This document shows positions 11,890-22,008 of a DNA stretch of 42,625 nt, one piece after another (the stretch's first letter is position 1; each line of letters begins with the position of its first letter). Origin of the DNA: Pseudomonadota bacterium (lineage in GTDB: Bacteria > Pseudomonadota > Alphaproteobacteria > SP197); contig JAQCLG010000014.1 of NCBI GenBank assembly GCA_027592745.1, positions 1 to 42,625 of the forward strand, in the 5' to 3' direction. The position numbers and the translations under genes are program-made. Below the pieces are notes generated by a model. The model was not told the DNA's origin and did no database searches. It saw nothing but the letters and a program-made list of their open reading frames with translations.

Positions 11890-13587
11890 CTACAGGCCGG
11901 CGATGCCGGTGTTCCAGTTCGGACCGGCGCCGCCGGAAAGCACCTTGCGCCGGGCATCCCATGCCACGGCACAGACGCGCCCGAACGGCCAGCCGCCCGG
12001 TTCCTCCGCCACGGTCTGGATCTGGTGGCCGGCTCGGGCCATGCGGTTGCGCACCGTCTCGGGAATGCGCCGGTCGACCACGGTCTCCCTGCCCTGGCAA
12101 TGGACGCGGGGATGGTTGACCGCCTGCTGCACCCGCATCTTGTGGTCGACCATGTTGAGGAAGCTGTGCAGCACGCCGGTCTCGATGCGGTAGCCGCCCG
12201 AGCCCGAGCCGGCAAACAGCGGCTTGCCGCGCCGTGCCGCCACGATGGCCGGGGCGGCAAAGATCGGCATCTTGCCCGGGGCGATGGAATTGGGCAGGCC
12301 CGGACGGGGATCGAAGTTCTGCATGGCGTTGTTCAGGAAACAGCCGACCTCGGGCACATAGACGGTGGAGCCCCAGGCCGAACCCACCGAGATGCAGCAG
12401 GAGGCAAGGTTGCCCTCGCCGTCGGCCGCGGCGACCTGGCTGGTGCCTTCGCGGCGCGCCAGGGAACGCGGGTCGGTCACGACCTCCGACGCTGGGCCGG
12501 AGGCGTCGAACGGCCAGGGATCGCCCGCTTCCATGGGACGTGCCATGGCGCCGGTCTTGCGCAACAACCGCCGGCGCACGGCGGCGAAGTCCTTGCTGGC
12601 CAGGCCGTCGACCGGCGCGCGGACGAAATTGGGGTCGCCGTAGTGGCGCATCGAGTCGGTGAAGGCCACGCCCAGCGCCTCGGCCACCAGATGGCGGTAT
12701 TCGAAGCTGTCGGGGCCGTACCCCGCAAGATCGAAGTGTTCGAGGATGTTGAGGGCCTCGTAGGCGACCTGATCGAAACAGCTCGTGTAGTCGACGTTGC
12801 GGTAACGCGCAGGCTGTTCGAGCAGGACACGGGGACGGTAGGCGGCAAGATCGTCCGCCGAAAGGATGCCGCCGATCGAACGCATGTAGTCGCCGATCGC
12901 GCGGGCGATTCTGCCCCGGTAGAAGGCCGCGGGGCCCTTGGCTGCGACCGCCTTCAGGGTGCGCGCCAACTGGCTGGTATCGATCCGGTCCGGCCCGGCG
13001 GCCCTGCCCTGCCCTTCGCCCTTTGGCAGCAGGACGGCTCGTGTCGCCTCGAGGAACGCGCCGTCGGCCAGGCGCTTGGCGGTTGCCAGGCGGTCGGCGA
13101 AGTTGACCGTGACGCCGGCCTCGGCGATGCCGATCGCAGGTTCCAGCACCTTCCCGAGCGGTAGCTTGCCGAACGACTCATGGGCCAGGCAGAAGCCGGC
13201 AATGGCACCCGGAACCGCGGGGGCAAGCGCGCCGAAGTCGGCCTGGTGGCCCCTGGTGAAGGGATGGCCGTAATAGGTCTCGGCGTTTTCTTCGACCTCG
13301 AACATCCCGGCGTGCGCGGCCAGGGGCGCCCGACAATAGGTGTCGATCGTGACGAAGCGGTTGGATGCGGCGAGCCAGACCGAGATGTGGCCGTAGCCGC
13401 CGATGCCGCAGGAGGCAGGCTCCACGACGAAGGAGACGAAGGCCGCGGCGGTCAGCGCGTCGATGGCGTTGCCGCCCTGGCGGATCGCCTCGATGCCGGC
13501 CTGCGCCGCAAGCGGATGGCCGCCGCTGCAGATGCCGCGTTCGGCCTCGACCGGCGTGTGGGTGAAGAGCGGCTGGCTGGTGATCAT
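11890..13587 (-). CDS. gamma-glutamyltransferase family protein
   Basis: GICSGGHPLAAQAGIEAIRQGGNAIDALTAAAFVSFVVEP...GTSQVAAADGEGNLAS...GSGSGGYRIETGVL. Confidence 0.88.
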   Translation of the reverse strand: MITSQPLFTHTPVEAERGICSGGHPLAAQAGIEAIRQGGNAIDALTAAAFVSFVVEPASCGIGGYGHISVWLAASNRFVTIDTYCRAPLAAHAGMFEVEENAETYYGHPFTRGHQADFGALAPAVPGAIAGFCLAHESFGKLPLGKVLEPAIGIAEAGVTVNFADRLATAKRLADGAFLEATRAVLLPKGEGQGRAAGPDRIDTSQLARTLKAVAAKGPAAFYRGRIARAIGDYMRSIGGILSADDLAAYRPRVLLEQPARYRNVDYTSCFDQVAYEALNILEHFDLAGYGPDSFEYRHLVAEALGVAFTDSMRHYGDPNFVRAPVDGLASKDFAAVRRRLLRKTGAMARPMEAGDPWPFDASGPASEVVTDPRSLARREGTSQVAAADGEGNLASCCISVGSAWGSTVYVPEVGCFLNNAMQNFDPRPGLPNSIAPGKMPIFAAPAIVAARRGKPLFAGSGSGGYRIETGVLHSFLNMVDHKMRVQQAVNHPRVHCQGRETVVDRRIPETVRNRMARAGHQIQTVAEEPGGWPFGRVCAVAWDARRKVLSGGAGPNWNTGIAGL

Positions 13588-13612
13588 GGCTTGCGGTTTC
13601 CTCCCACGGAGA

Positions 13613-14362
13613 TCAGTGCGGCGCGGCTTCCACGATGGTCCAGAAATCGCCGGGCTTCAGGCTGGCGCCGCCGACCAGGGCGCCGTTGACATGGGGCACG
13701 CGCAGCAGTTCGTGGGCGTTGGCCGCATTGACCGAACCGCCATAGAGCAGGCGCACCGCCGTGCCGGCTTCGCCGAGCCGGCTTTCGAGCTCGTCGCGCA
13801 GCAGGCCGTGGATCTCGGCGACATCGGCGGGTGTGGCGGTGTTGCCCGTCCCTATCGCCCAGATTGGTTCGTAGGCGACCACCGTGTTGGCGCCGTCGGC
13901 CGATGGCGGCAGGGAACCGGCGAGCTGGCTGGCGACGACGGCCGCGGCCCGGCCCTGCGCACGCTCCTCGGCGCTTTCGCCCAGGCAGACGATGGCGACC
14001 AGTCCTGCCCGGTGTGCCGCCGCAGCCTTGGCGGAGATCACGGTGTCGCTCTCGCCGTGCCCTCCGCGCCGCTCGGAATGGCCGACGATGACGTGGCTGC
14101 AGCCGAGATCGGCCAGCAGGGGCGCCGCGACATCCCCGGTGAAGGCGCCCTTGTCCTCGGCATGGCAGTCCTGGCCGCCCCACAGCAGTCCGGAACCGGC
14201 CAGGGCGGCGGCAGCATCGGCGATCAGCGGTGCCGGCGGGCAGATGAGGACGTCGCAGGGGGGCGTCGCTGCCGCGGCACGCTCGCGGAAGGCGGCGAAC
14301 CGCTCGGCAGCATCGGCGCGCAGGCCGTTCATCTTCCAGTTTCCGGCAATCAGAGCGCGCAT
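13613..14362 (-). CDS. tpiA: triosephosphate isomerase
   Basis: MRALIAGNWKMNG...VIVGHSERR...YEPIWAIGTG...LLYGGSVNAAN; internal start at 14362 chosen over the tracked upstream start. Confidence 0.96.
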   Translation of the reverse strand: MRALIAGNWKMNGLRADAAERFAAFRERAAAATPPCDVLICPPAPLIADAAAALAGSGLLWGGQDCHAEDKGAFTGDVAAPLLADLGCSHVIVGHSERRGGHGESDTVISAKAAAAHRAGLVAIVCLGESAEERAQGRAAAVVASQLAGSLPPSADGANTVVAYEPIWAIGTGNTATPADVAEIHGLLRDELESRLGEAGTAVRLLYGGSVNAANAHELLRVPHVNGALVGGASLKPGDFWTIVEAAPH

Positions 14363-14451
14363 CGGTCCCTCGCTGGACGGTGGCATGGAGGACATTCCCC
14401 TAGCACGACACCCGGCCCCGGCCAAAGGTTCCCGGGGGTCAGCATGCCGGG

Positions 14452-14480
14452 TTGCCGCAGATTGGCCCTCTCCCTAAGAT
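14452..14480 (+). promoter_or_regulatory. Candidate promoter for the ppiD-like gene / trpE
   Basis: TTGCCG (14452-14457) - 17 nt - TAAGAT (14475-14480), upstream of ATG at 14532. Confidence 0.5.
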
Positions 14481-14531
14481 GCGCGGCCTTTCGCCCCCCA
14501 TACCAGCCGTTGCCCTGGAGAGAATTCGATC

Positions 14532-16409
14532 ATGCTGACGCAGATGCGCAAAGGTGCCTCCTCGTGGCCGGCTAAGGTGCTGCTCATCGTGATCGCGCTT
14601 TCCTTCGTGGCCTTTGGCATGGGCGGCGACTTCACCGACCGCAACGTCAACGTCGTGGCCCAGGTCGGCGACGTCGATGTCGAGATCCAGCGGCTGCAGA
14701 TCGCCTATAACCAGCAATCGCAGCAGTTCGAGAACCAGGGTTTCCAGATCGAGCCGGGCGGCGACCTGTCGCGCGCCATTGCGGGCCTCGCCCTGGAGCA
14801 GCTGGTACAGGACGCGCTCTACCGGATCACGGGCGAGGAACTGGGCGTCACGATCAACGACGAGACGGTGCGGGCCGACATCGCCAGCAATGGCCTCTTC
14901 CAGGACGACCAGGGCCGCTTCGACGGCGGACGCTTCCTCATGCTGCTGCAGAACAACGGGCTGAGCGAGGCCGCCTACGTCAACTCGCTGCGCGGCCAGA
15001 TCGCCGATTCCCAGCTGCAGAACGGCATCGGCGCCGTACCCCTTGCGCCCGACGCCATGGTCGACCTGATCTACGACTACCGCTTCGAGCGCAGGGTCGC
15101 CGAATTTGCGGTGATCCCCAACGACGTCCTGGCGCCGACGGTGGAACCTTCGCAGGACGAGCTTGACGCCTACTTTGCCGATCACGCCGATCGCTACCAG
15201 GCGCCCGAGTACCGCAGCGCGGAGTTCATCGCGATCTACCCCTCCGATCTTGCCGCGGAGATGACCGCGAGCGAGGAGGAACTGCGCCAGTTCTACGAGA
15301 CCAACGAGGCCCGCTGGATCGAGCCGGAGAAGCGCGACGTCCGCCGCATGGCCTTCGCCACCCTGGAGGAGGCCCAGGCCGCCAGCGACCGGGTCGCGGC
15401 GGGCGAGGACTTCGATGCCGTGGCCGCAGACATGGGCGCCGACGTGCTCGATCTGGGCACGGTCGGCCGGTCCGACCTCTTCGGCGACCTGACCGAGCCC
15501 ATCTTCGCCCTGAAAGAAGGTGTCCCCAGCGCCCCGATCGCCTCGCCCCTGGGCGGATATCTCGTCGCCCAGGTCACGGCCATCGAGCCCGAAGTGGTCG
15601 TCGGGTTCGACGAGGCGCGCGAGGACGTGGCCCAGCAGGTCGCGCTGGAGAAGGCCTATGACGCGATGTACGACGTCGCCAACGACCTCGACGACATGCT
15701 GGCATCGGGTGACAGCATCGCCGATGCCGCCGCCACCCTGGGATTGAGCCCCCAGACCGTGACCCGGGTCGATGCCTCGGGCAATGCCGCCGATCCGCTC
15801 TCCCTGCAGGTCATCCCCGATGCGCCGGAGTTCCTGCCGGAACTCTTCACCGCCGAGCAGGGTTTTGCCTCGCCGGTGATCGAGACCGCCAACGGCGGCC
15901 TTCTGGCGCTCGAGGTGACCGGGATCGAAGCGGCCCGGCCGCTGACCTTCGATGAGGCGCAAGAGCGTGTCGCGCACGAATGGCGCACCGAACGGCAGGC
16001 CGAACTGGCGCAGCAAGCTGCCCGCGACGCCGTCGCGAACCTGGATTCTGCCCGTCTGCTGGCCAATGCCTTTGTCGGCATGCCGGTCAGCGTCAGCCGC
16101 CCCGACGCCTTCCGCCGCAGGGCGGCGCCCGAGATCGAGGGTCTCGACACCGAGGTCGTGACCGCCCTGTTCGACGCCCGGCCGGGCGAGGTCGTCGTGA
16201 TGCCGGCAGCTGACGGCGAGGCGCAGGTCGTTGCCCGCCTCGTGGCGATCGAACCGGCGGATGCCTCCGGTGACGAGGAAGGCCTGCTCGCCCTGCGCGA
16301 CACCCTGACCAGCGCCATGATCAGCGATCTGGGCGATCAGTTCCGCCTAATGATGCGGAACGATCACGAGATCATCATCGATCAGGCCATGGTCGAGCAG
16401 TACTTCTGA
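14532..16409 (+). CDS. PpiD/SurA-type periplasmic peptidyl-prolyl isomerase, membrane anchored
   Basis: 625 aa; N-terminal TM anchor (KVLLIVIALSFVAFGMGGDF), SurA_N-like region and parvulin-like region. Confidence 0.85.
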   Translation: MLTQMRKGASSWPAKVLLIVIALSFVAFGMGGDFTDRNVNVVAQVGDVDVEIQRLQIAYNQQSQQFENQGFQIEPGGDLSRAIAGLALEQLVQDALYRITGEELGVTINDETVRADIASNGLFQDDQGRFDGGRFLMLLQNNGLSEAAYVNSLRGQIADSQLQNGIGAVPLAPDAMVDLIYDYRFERRVAEFAVIPNDVLAPTVEPSQDELDAYFADHADRYQAPEYRSAEFIAIYPSDLAAEMTASEEELRQFYETNEARWIEPEKRDVRRMAFATLEEAQAASDRVAAGEDFDAVAADMGADVLDLGTVGRSDLFGDLTEPIFALKEGVPSAPIASPLGGYLVAQVTAIEPEVVVGFDEAREDVAQQVALEKAYDAMYDVANDLDDMLASGDSIADAAATLGLSPQTVTRVDASGNAADPLSLQVIPDAPEFLPELFTAEQGFASPVIETANGGLLALEVTGIEAARPLTFDEAQERVAHEWRTERQAELAQQAARDAVANLDSARLLANAFVGMPVSVSRPDAFRRRAAPEIEGLDTEVVTALFDARPGEVVVMPAADGEAQVVARLVAIEPADASGDEEGLLALRDTLTSAMISDLGDQFRLMMRNDHEIIIDQAMVEQYF

Positions 16410-16411
16410 TC

Positions 16412-17926
16412 ATGGACGTGCTTCCCGCCTTCGACGGCTTCGAGGCAGGCTACCGCGCGGGCAAACCCCAGGTGGTCTGGACCAAGCTGGTCGCCGACCT
16501 GGAGACGCCGGTCTCGGCGATGATGAAACTCGCCGGCGGCCAGAGCCATGCCTTCCTGCTGGAATCGGTCGAGGGCGGCGCGGTCCGGGGACGCTACTCG
16601 ATCATCGGCCTGAAGCCCGACCTGATCTGGCGCTGCCGCGACGACCGGGCCGAGATCAACCGGAACGCCCGCTACGACCCCGAGGCCTTCGTCGCCGAAC
16701 CCTGCGGCGCCATCGAATCGCTGAAGGAACTGGTGCGGGCCTGCCACATCGACCTTCCCGAGGTATTGCCGCCGATGGCCGCGGCCCTGGTCGGTTACGT
16801 CGGCTACGAGATGGTGCGCCTGATGGAGCACCTGCCGACCGCGGCACCACGCAGGATCGACGTGCCCGACGGTTACCTGGTGCGCCCGACGATCATGGCG
16901 ATCTTCGACAACGTCGCCGACGAGGTGACGGTGGTGACCCCGGTCTGGCCCTCCGGCGAGGTCAGCCCGCGCGCGGCCTACAGCCGCGCCTGCAAGCGGC
17001 TGGCCGACGTCGTGGCCGATTTCGACCGGCCCCTGCCCCATCGCCAGGACGTCGCCGTGCCCGAGACCCTGCCCGAGCCGGTCACCAACACCGATCACGC
17101 GCGGTTCCTCGAGATGATCGATGCCGGCAAGGAATACATCGCCGCGGGCGATGCCTTCCAGATCGTGCTCTCGCAGCGCTTCGACGTGCCGTTCACCCTG
17201 CCGCCGCTGGCCTACTACCGCGCCCTGCGCCGGGTGAACCCTTCGCCCTTCCTGTTCTACCTCGACTTCGGCGATTTCTCGGTCGTGGGGTCGAGCCCGG
17301 AGATCCTGGTGCGGGTGCGCGACCAGAAGGTCACGATCCGCCCGCTCGCCGGAACCCGCAAGCGCGGCGTCGACCGGGCCGACGACGAACGCCTGCGCGA
17401 CGAACTGCTGGCCGATCCCAAGGAGCGGGCCGAACACCTGATGCTGCTCGACCTCGGGCGCAACGACGTCGGCCGGGTCTCGCGCGTCGGCACGGTCAAC
17501 GTCACCGAGCGCTTCCAGATCGAGTACTACAGCCATGTCATGCACATCAGCTCGAACGTCGAGGGCGAACTCGATCCCGCCTACGATGCCATCGACGCCC
17601 TGGTCGCGGGTTTCCCGGCCGGCACGGTGAGCGGCGCACCCAAGGTGCGGGCCATGGAGATCATCGACGAACTGGAGACCGACCGCCGCGGCGTCTATGG
17701 CGGCGCGATCGGCTATTTCTCGGCCAACGGCTCGATGGACACCTGCATCGCCCTGCGCACCGCGGTCATCAAGGACGGCGTGCTGCATGTCCAGGCCGGC
17801 GCCGGGGTCGTGGCCGACAGCGTGCCCGAGGCCGAACACCAGGAATGCCGCAACAAGGCTCGCGCCCTGCTGCGCGCCGCAGAGGAAGCCATCCGCTTCG
17901 CCGGGCGCGACGGCCTCAACCGCTAG
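16412..17926 (+). CDS. trpE: anthranilate synthase component I
   Basis: 504 aa; RPLAGTRKRG...AEHLMLLDLGRNDVGRVS...FPAGTVSGAPKVRAMEII. Confidence 0.97.
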   Translation: MDVLPAFDGFEAGYRAGKPQVVWTKLVADLETPVSAMMKLAGGQSHAFLLESVEGGAVRGRYSIIGLKPDLIWRCRDDRAEINRNARYDPEAFVAEPCGAIESLKELVRACHIDLPEVLPPMAAALVGYVGYEMVRLMEHLPTAAPRRIDVPDGYLVRPTIMAIFDNVADEVTVVTPVWPSGEVSPRAAYSRACKRLADVVADFDRPLPHRQDVAVPETLPEPVTNTDHARFLEMIDAGKEYIAAGDAFQIVLSQRFDVPFTLPPLAYYRALRRVNPSPFLFYLDFGDFSVVGSSPEILVRVRDQKVTIRPLAGTRKRGVDRADDERLRDELLADPKERAEHLMLLDLGRNDVGRVSRVGTVNVTERFQIEYYSHVMHISSNVEGELDPAYDAIDALVAGFPAGTVSGAPKVRAMEIIDELETDRRGVYGGAIGYFSANGSMDTCIALRTAVIKDGVLHVQAGAGVVADSVPEAEHQECRNKARALLRAAEEAIRFAGRDGLNR

Positions 17927-17948
17927 AAGCGGACTTCCAGCGGGCCGT

Positions 17949-19433
17949 TCACTCGTCGGCGTGCTGGGCCAGGAGCAGCGCGCGGCTTGCGATGATGCGG
18001 CTGACCGGAACCACCGAGAAACCCCGCGCCCGGGCCTGAGGGAGCCAGACGGCTAGGGCCGCGACCGTTGCCTCGTGGGGGTGGCCGATGCCGATGGCGA
18101 ATCCCTGAGCGCGGGCGACCTCCTCCAGTCTGGCGATCTGGGCCAGCACCGCGCCGGACTCGGGGACATTGTCGAGGAAGACATCGCGCCTGGCCGCCGG
18201 AACCCCGGCAGCCAGCGCCGTTTCGTAGGCGACAGAACCGGCGCTTGTCATCGAATCGACGAAGACGAGGCCGCGACCGTGCAGTTCGGCCATGACCAGG
18301 GCCATGGCCTGGCGGTCCTGGGTCAGCAGACTGCCCATGTGGTTGTTGACGCCGACGTAGCCGGTGAAACGGTCGAGGTTCCATGCCAGTTCGGCGGCCA
18401 GCGTCGACGGATCGAGGCGTTCCAGCAGGGCGTGGGGCCCGGGATCGACCGTCGGGTCGGTCGGTTCCATGGGCAGGTGCAGGAAGATCTCGTGGCCGGC
18501 AGCGGCGGCAAGCCGTGGCTGTTCGTCGAGGTTCTCGCCATAGGGGATGAAGGCCATGGTAATCGGCGCCGGAAGTGCGGCGACGCGCCGGGTCCGCGTG
18601 GCGTTCAGGCCGAGGTCGTCGATCATGATCGCGATCATCGGCACCGTGCCGGGATCGGGCAGGACCGGCACCGCCGGACCGGGCTGGAACTCGGGGCCGG
18701 CCTCGCTGATCGCGACCTCGACGCCTGCCTCCGGCACGTCCTGTGCCTGCGGCACCTGTTCGGGCAGCGGCAGGCCGGCCGGCGCCGGGTTGTCGTTGTC
18801 GGCTTCGATCCATCCGGTCGCAACGACCGCGACTGCCTCCGGGCTGGCGGCCCGTTCGCGCTCGAGGGCGCCATAGAGCAGCACGACCTCCGGCATGGTG
18901 TGCGGCGGTCCGGGGCGGCTGGCGGCGACCGTCGGCGGCGCCTCGGGTCCGGCCGTGCGGGTCAGCAGCAGGTAGAGTTCGCCCGGGCGATGGGGCGCAC
19001 CCGGCAGGGGCCGTGTCGATGGCGCCGGTGCCTGGACCGCAGCCAGGAGGGCGGCTTCGGCACCCAGATGGGGTGCACCCGGCAGGATGCGGGCCACCTG
19101 CAGCGCCGGATTGTCGGCCTCGGGAAAGCGAAAATAGAGCGGCGCAAGCTCGGCGGGCACGTGGGCCGGACCGCTGACCACAAGCGGCAGCGCGGGCATG
19201 TCGGGTGGCGCCAGGGCAGTGACCTCGATCGATACGGTGGAGGCTGGCAGCGGGAGACCGGGGGCCTCGTCAGACGCCCCAGCCAAAAGGGGCGGCGGCG
19301 CATCGGGCACCATCAGGGCCGTGCCCAGCCAGCCGGCCAGGACACCGGCCGCGACGGCACCCGAAATCCAGCGGAGCGGTCGCAGGACCGCCGCGCATCG
19401 CCGCAGCAGGATCAGGGTTTGGTCGCTGGCCAT
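17949..19433 (-). CDS. divergent polysaccharide deacetylase (YibQ-like) with long Pro/Ala-rich N-terminal region
   Basis: C-terminal half PMIAIMIDDLGLNATRTRRVAALPAPITMAFIPYGENL...GYVGVNNHMGSLLT...; N-terminal TM segment. Confidence 0.85.
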   Translation of the reverse strand: MASDQTLILLRRCAAVLRPLRWISGAVAAGVLAGWLGTALMVPDAPPPLLAGASDEAPGLPLPASTVSIEVTALAPPDMPALPLVVSGPAHVPAELAPLYFRFPEADNPALQVARILPGAPHLGAEAALLAAVQAPAPSTRPLPGAPHRPGELYLLLTRTAGPEAPPTVAASRPGPPHTMPEVVLLYGALERERAASPEAVAVVATGWIEADNDNPAPAGLPLPEQVPQAQDVPEAGVEVAISEAGPEFQPGPAVPVLPDPGTVPMIAIMIDDLGLNATRTRRVAALPAPITMAFIPYGENLDEQPRLAAAAGHEIFLHLPMEPTDPTVDPGPHALLERLDPSTLAAELAWNLDRFTGYVGVNNHMGSLLTQDRQAMALVMAELHGRGLVFVDSMTSAGSVAYETALAAGVPAARRDVFLDNVPESGAVLAQIARLEEVARAQGFAIGIGHPHEATVAALAVWLPQARARGFSVVPVSRIIASRALLLAQHADE

Positions 19434-19486
19434 CGCGCCGCAGTCTCCATGCGATGGCGCGGGCGCGCAAGGCGCGGCCAGCCGCG

Positions 19487-19515
19487 TTGTTCCGGCCGCA
19501 CTTGCACGTTATGTT
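19487..19515 (+). promoter_or_regulatory. Candidate promoter for trpGDC-moaC-moeA
   Basis: TTGTTC (19487-19492) - 17 nt - TATGTT (19510-19515), 30 nt upstream of trpG ATG (19546), in the divergent intergenic region. Confidence 0.4.
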
Positions 19516-19545
19516 CCGCCCCGACCTTGCCCCGGAAACGACGCC

Positions 19546-20157
19546 ATGCCGTCCGCCAACGACCAACCCAACCTGGTGCTGATCGATAACTACGACAGCT
19601 TCACCTACAATCTGTGGCACTACCTGGGGCAGCTTGGCGCGCACACGGTGGTCCATCGCAACGACCAGATCACGGTCGATGGGGTGATGGCGACGGGCTG
19701 CGACGGCATCGTCATTTCGCCGGGACCCTGCGATCCCGACCGGGCCGGCATCTGTCTCGAGCTGATAGCACGGGCGGCAGCCACGGAAATGCCCCTGTTC
19801 GGGGTCTGCCTTGGCCACCAGGCGATCGGCCAGGCCTTCGGCGGCAGGGTCGAGCGTTCGCCGGTGCCGATGCACGGCAAGGTCTCGGCGGTCAGCCACG
19901 ACGGCAGCGGCGTCTTCCGCCAACTGCCCTCGCCCTTCCAGGCAACGCGTTACCATTCGCTGACGATCGCCCCCGGCAGCGTGCCCGATTGCCTGACGGT
20001 CAATGCCCATGCCGACGACGGCGTGGTCATGGGCGTGCGGCACCGCGAGCTGCCGATCCACGGCGTACAGTTCCATCCCGAAAGCATCGAGTCCGAGCAC
20101 GGCCATGCGCTACTGCGCAACTTCCTCGGCGAAATCGAGATCCGGAGGCGCAGATGA
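19546..20157 (+). CDS. trpG: anthranilate synthase component II (glutamine amidotransferase)
   Basis: LVLIDNYDSFTYNL...FGVCLGHQAIGQAFGG...GVQFHPESIESEHG. Confidence 0.96.
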   Translation: MPSANDQPNLVLIDNYDSFTYNLWHYLGQLGAHTVVHRNDQITVDGVMATGCDGIVISPGPCDPDRAGICLELIARAAATEMPLFGVCLGHQAIGQAFGGRVERSPVPMHGKVSAVSHDGSGVFRQLPSPFQATRYHSLTIAPGSVPDCLTVNAHADDGVVMGVRHRELPIHGVQFHPESIESEHGHALLRNFLGEIEIRRRR

Positions 20158-21182
20158 GCGGAGCAGAAGCCGGGCTGAAGCCCTACATCGCCAGGGTCGC
20201 GGCGGGCGAAACCCTCTCGATCGACGACGCCGGGGCGGCCTTCGACGTCATCATGTCGGGCCAGGCGACGGCCTCGCAGCTGGGCGGTTTCCTGATGGCG
20301 CTTGCCATGCGCGGCGAGAGCACCGACGAGATCGCCGGGGCCGCCCGCGCCATGCGCGCCCACATGCATCGCATGCAGGCGACCCAGGGCGCGATCGACA
20401 TCGTCGGTACCGGCGGCGACGGGCGGCGCACCCTCAACATCTCGACGGCAACCGCCCTGGTCGTCGCCGGTTGCGGCGTGACTGTCGCCAAACACGGCAA
20501 CCGGGCTGCATCCTCCCAGTCGGGTGCGGCCGACGTGCTTTCCGCGCTGGGCGTCGACCTGGAGGCCGATTACGCTACGGTGCAGCGTGCGATCGATGCC
20601 GGCCTGGGCTTCATGATCGCGCCGCGCTACCACAGCGCCATGCGCCACGTCATGCCGACCCGCATCGAGCTGGGTGCCCGCACCGTCTTCAACCTGCTGG
20701 GACCGCTCTGCAATCCCGCCGACGTCAAGCTCTACATGCTGGGCGTGCCGGCGCAGCGCTGGGTCGAACCGCTCGCCCGGGTGCTGGGCGAACTGGGCGC
20801 CGAACGGGCCTGGGTGGTGCACAGCGGCGACGGCTGCGACGAACTGACCCTTTCGGCGCCCAATCTGGTTGCCGTGCTCGAAGGCGGCAAGGTCACGATG
20901 ACGACGGTCAGCGCGGCGGATGCCGGCCTGCCGGAACATCCGTTCGCGGCGATCGGTGGGGGCAGTCCGGCCGAGAATGCCCAGGCCCTTGCCGCCCTGC
21001 TGGACGGCGCGGCCGGCGCCTACCGCGATACCGTGCTGTTCAACGCCGCGGCGGCACTGATCGTCGCCGGGCGGGCCGGCGAGCTTGCCGAAGGCGTCGC
21101 CCTTGCCGCACAGGCCATCGACAGCGGCCGGGCACGGGCGAGCCTCGACCGGCTGGTCGCGATCACCACCGGCAAGGGCTGA
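20154..21182 (+). CDS. trpD: anthranilate phosphoribosyltransferase
   Basis: IVGTGGDGRRTLNISTATALVVAGCGVTVAKHGNRAASSQSGAADVLSALG; ATGA overlap with trpG. Confidence 0.97.
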   Translation: MSGAEAGLKPYIARVAAGETLSIDDAGAAFDVIMSGQATASQLGGFLMALAMRGESTDEIAGAARAMRAHMHRMQATQGAIDIVGTGGDGRRTLNISTATALVVAGCGVTVAKHGNRAASSQSGAADVLSALGVDLEADYATVQRAIDAGLGFMIAPRYHSAMRHVMPTRIELGARTVFNLLGPLCNPADVKLYMLGVPAQRWVEPLARVLGELGAERAWVVHSGDGCDELTLSAPNLVAVLEGGKVTMTTVSAADAGLPEHPFAAIGGGSPAENAQALAALLDGAAGAYRDTVLFNAAAALIVAGRAGELAEGVALAAQAIDSGRARASLDRLVAITTGKG

Positions 21183-21189
21183 GGGGACC

Positions 21190-22008
21190 GTGAGCGACAT
21201 CCTGGAGAAGATCTGCGCCGACAAGCGCGAACACGTCGCACGCTGCAAGACCGTGCGACCCCTGGCGACGCTGGAGGCCGCCGCCGCCGCCGCGCCTGCG
21301 CCGCTGGGTTTCGCTCAGGTGCTGGAAGCCGGTGCGTCGCAGGGCGGCTGGGGCCTGATCGCCGAGATCAAGCGCGCCTCGCCCAGCGCCGGCGAGATCC
21401 GGCCCGATTTCGACCCGGCTTCGCTCGCCCGCGCCTATCGCCAGGGCGGCGCTTCCTGCCTGTCGGTGCTGACCGACGAACCCTATTTCAGGGGCCGCGA
21501 CTCCTATGTGATGGAGGCAAGGGAGGCGAGCGAATTACCATGTCTTCGCAAAGACTTCATGGTCGATCCTTACCAGGTGGTTGAAGCGCGTGCGATCGGT
21601 GCCGACTGTATCCTGGTGATCATGGCCGCGGTCGACGACGCTTTGGCGCGCGATCTGGTCGCGACCGCCGATGCCTGGTCCCTCGACGTTCTCGTCGAGG
21701 TGCACGACGGCGAGGAACTCGAGCGTGCGCTGAAGCTCGACACCCGCCTGCTGGGTATCAACAACCGCAACCTTAAGACCCTGGCGGTCGACCTGGCCAC
21801 GACCGAGGCCCTGGCGCCGCGCGTGCCGGCCGACCGCCTGGTGATCTGCGAAAGCGGCATCAAGCGCCATGCCGACCTGGAGCGCATGGCGGCCAGCAAC
21901 GTGCGCTGTTTCCTGGTCGGCGAACACCTGATGCGCCAGGAGGACGTCGCGGCGGCCACGCGCGAGCTCCTTGGCCGGCCGGACCGCGCGACGGCTGCCG
22001 CCCGATGA
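21190..22008 (+). CDS. trpC: indole-3-glycerol phosphate synthase (GTG start)
   Basis: [45 protein letters not shown]...[11 protein letters not shown]. Confidence 0.96.
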   Translation: MSDILEKICADKREHVARCKTVRPLATLEAAAAAAPAPLGFAQVLEAGASQGGWGLIAEIKRASPSAGEIRPDFDPASLARAYRQGGASCLSVLTDEPYFRGRDSYVMEAREASELPCLRKDFMVDPYQVVEARAIGADCILVIMAAVDDALARDLVATADAWSLDVLVEVHDGEELERALKLDTRLLGINNRNLKTLAVDLATTEALAPRVPADRLVICESGIKRHADLERMAASNVRCFLVGEHLMRQEDVAAATRELLGRPDRATAAAR

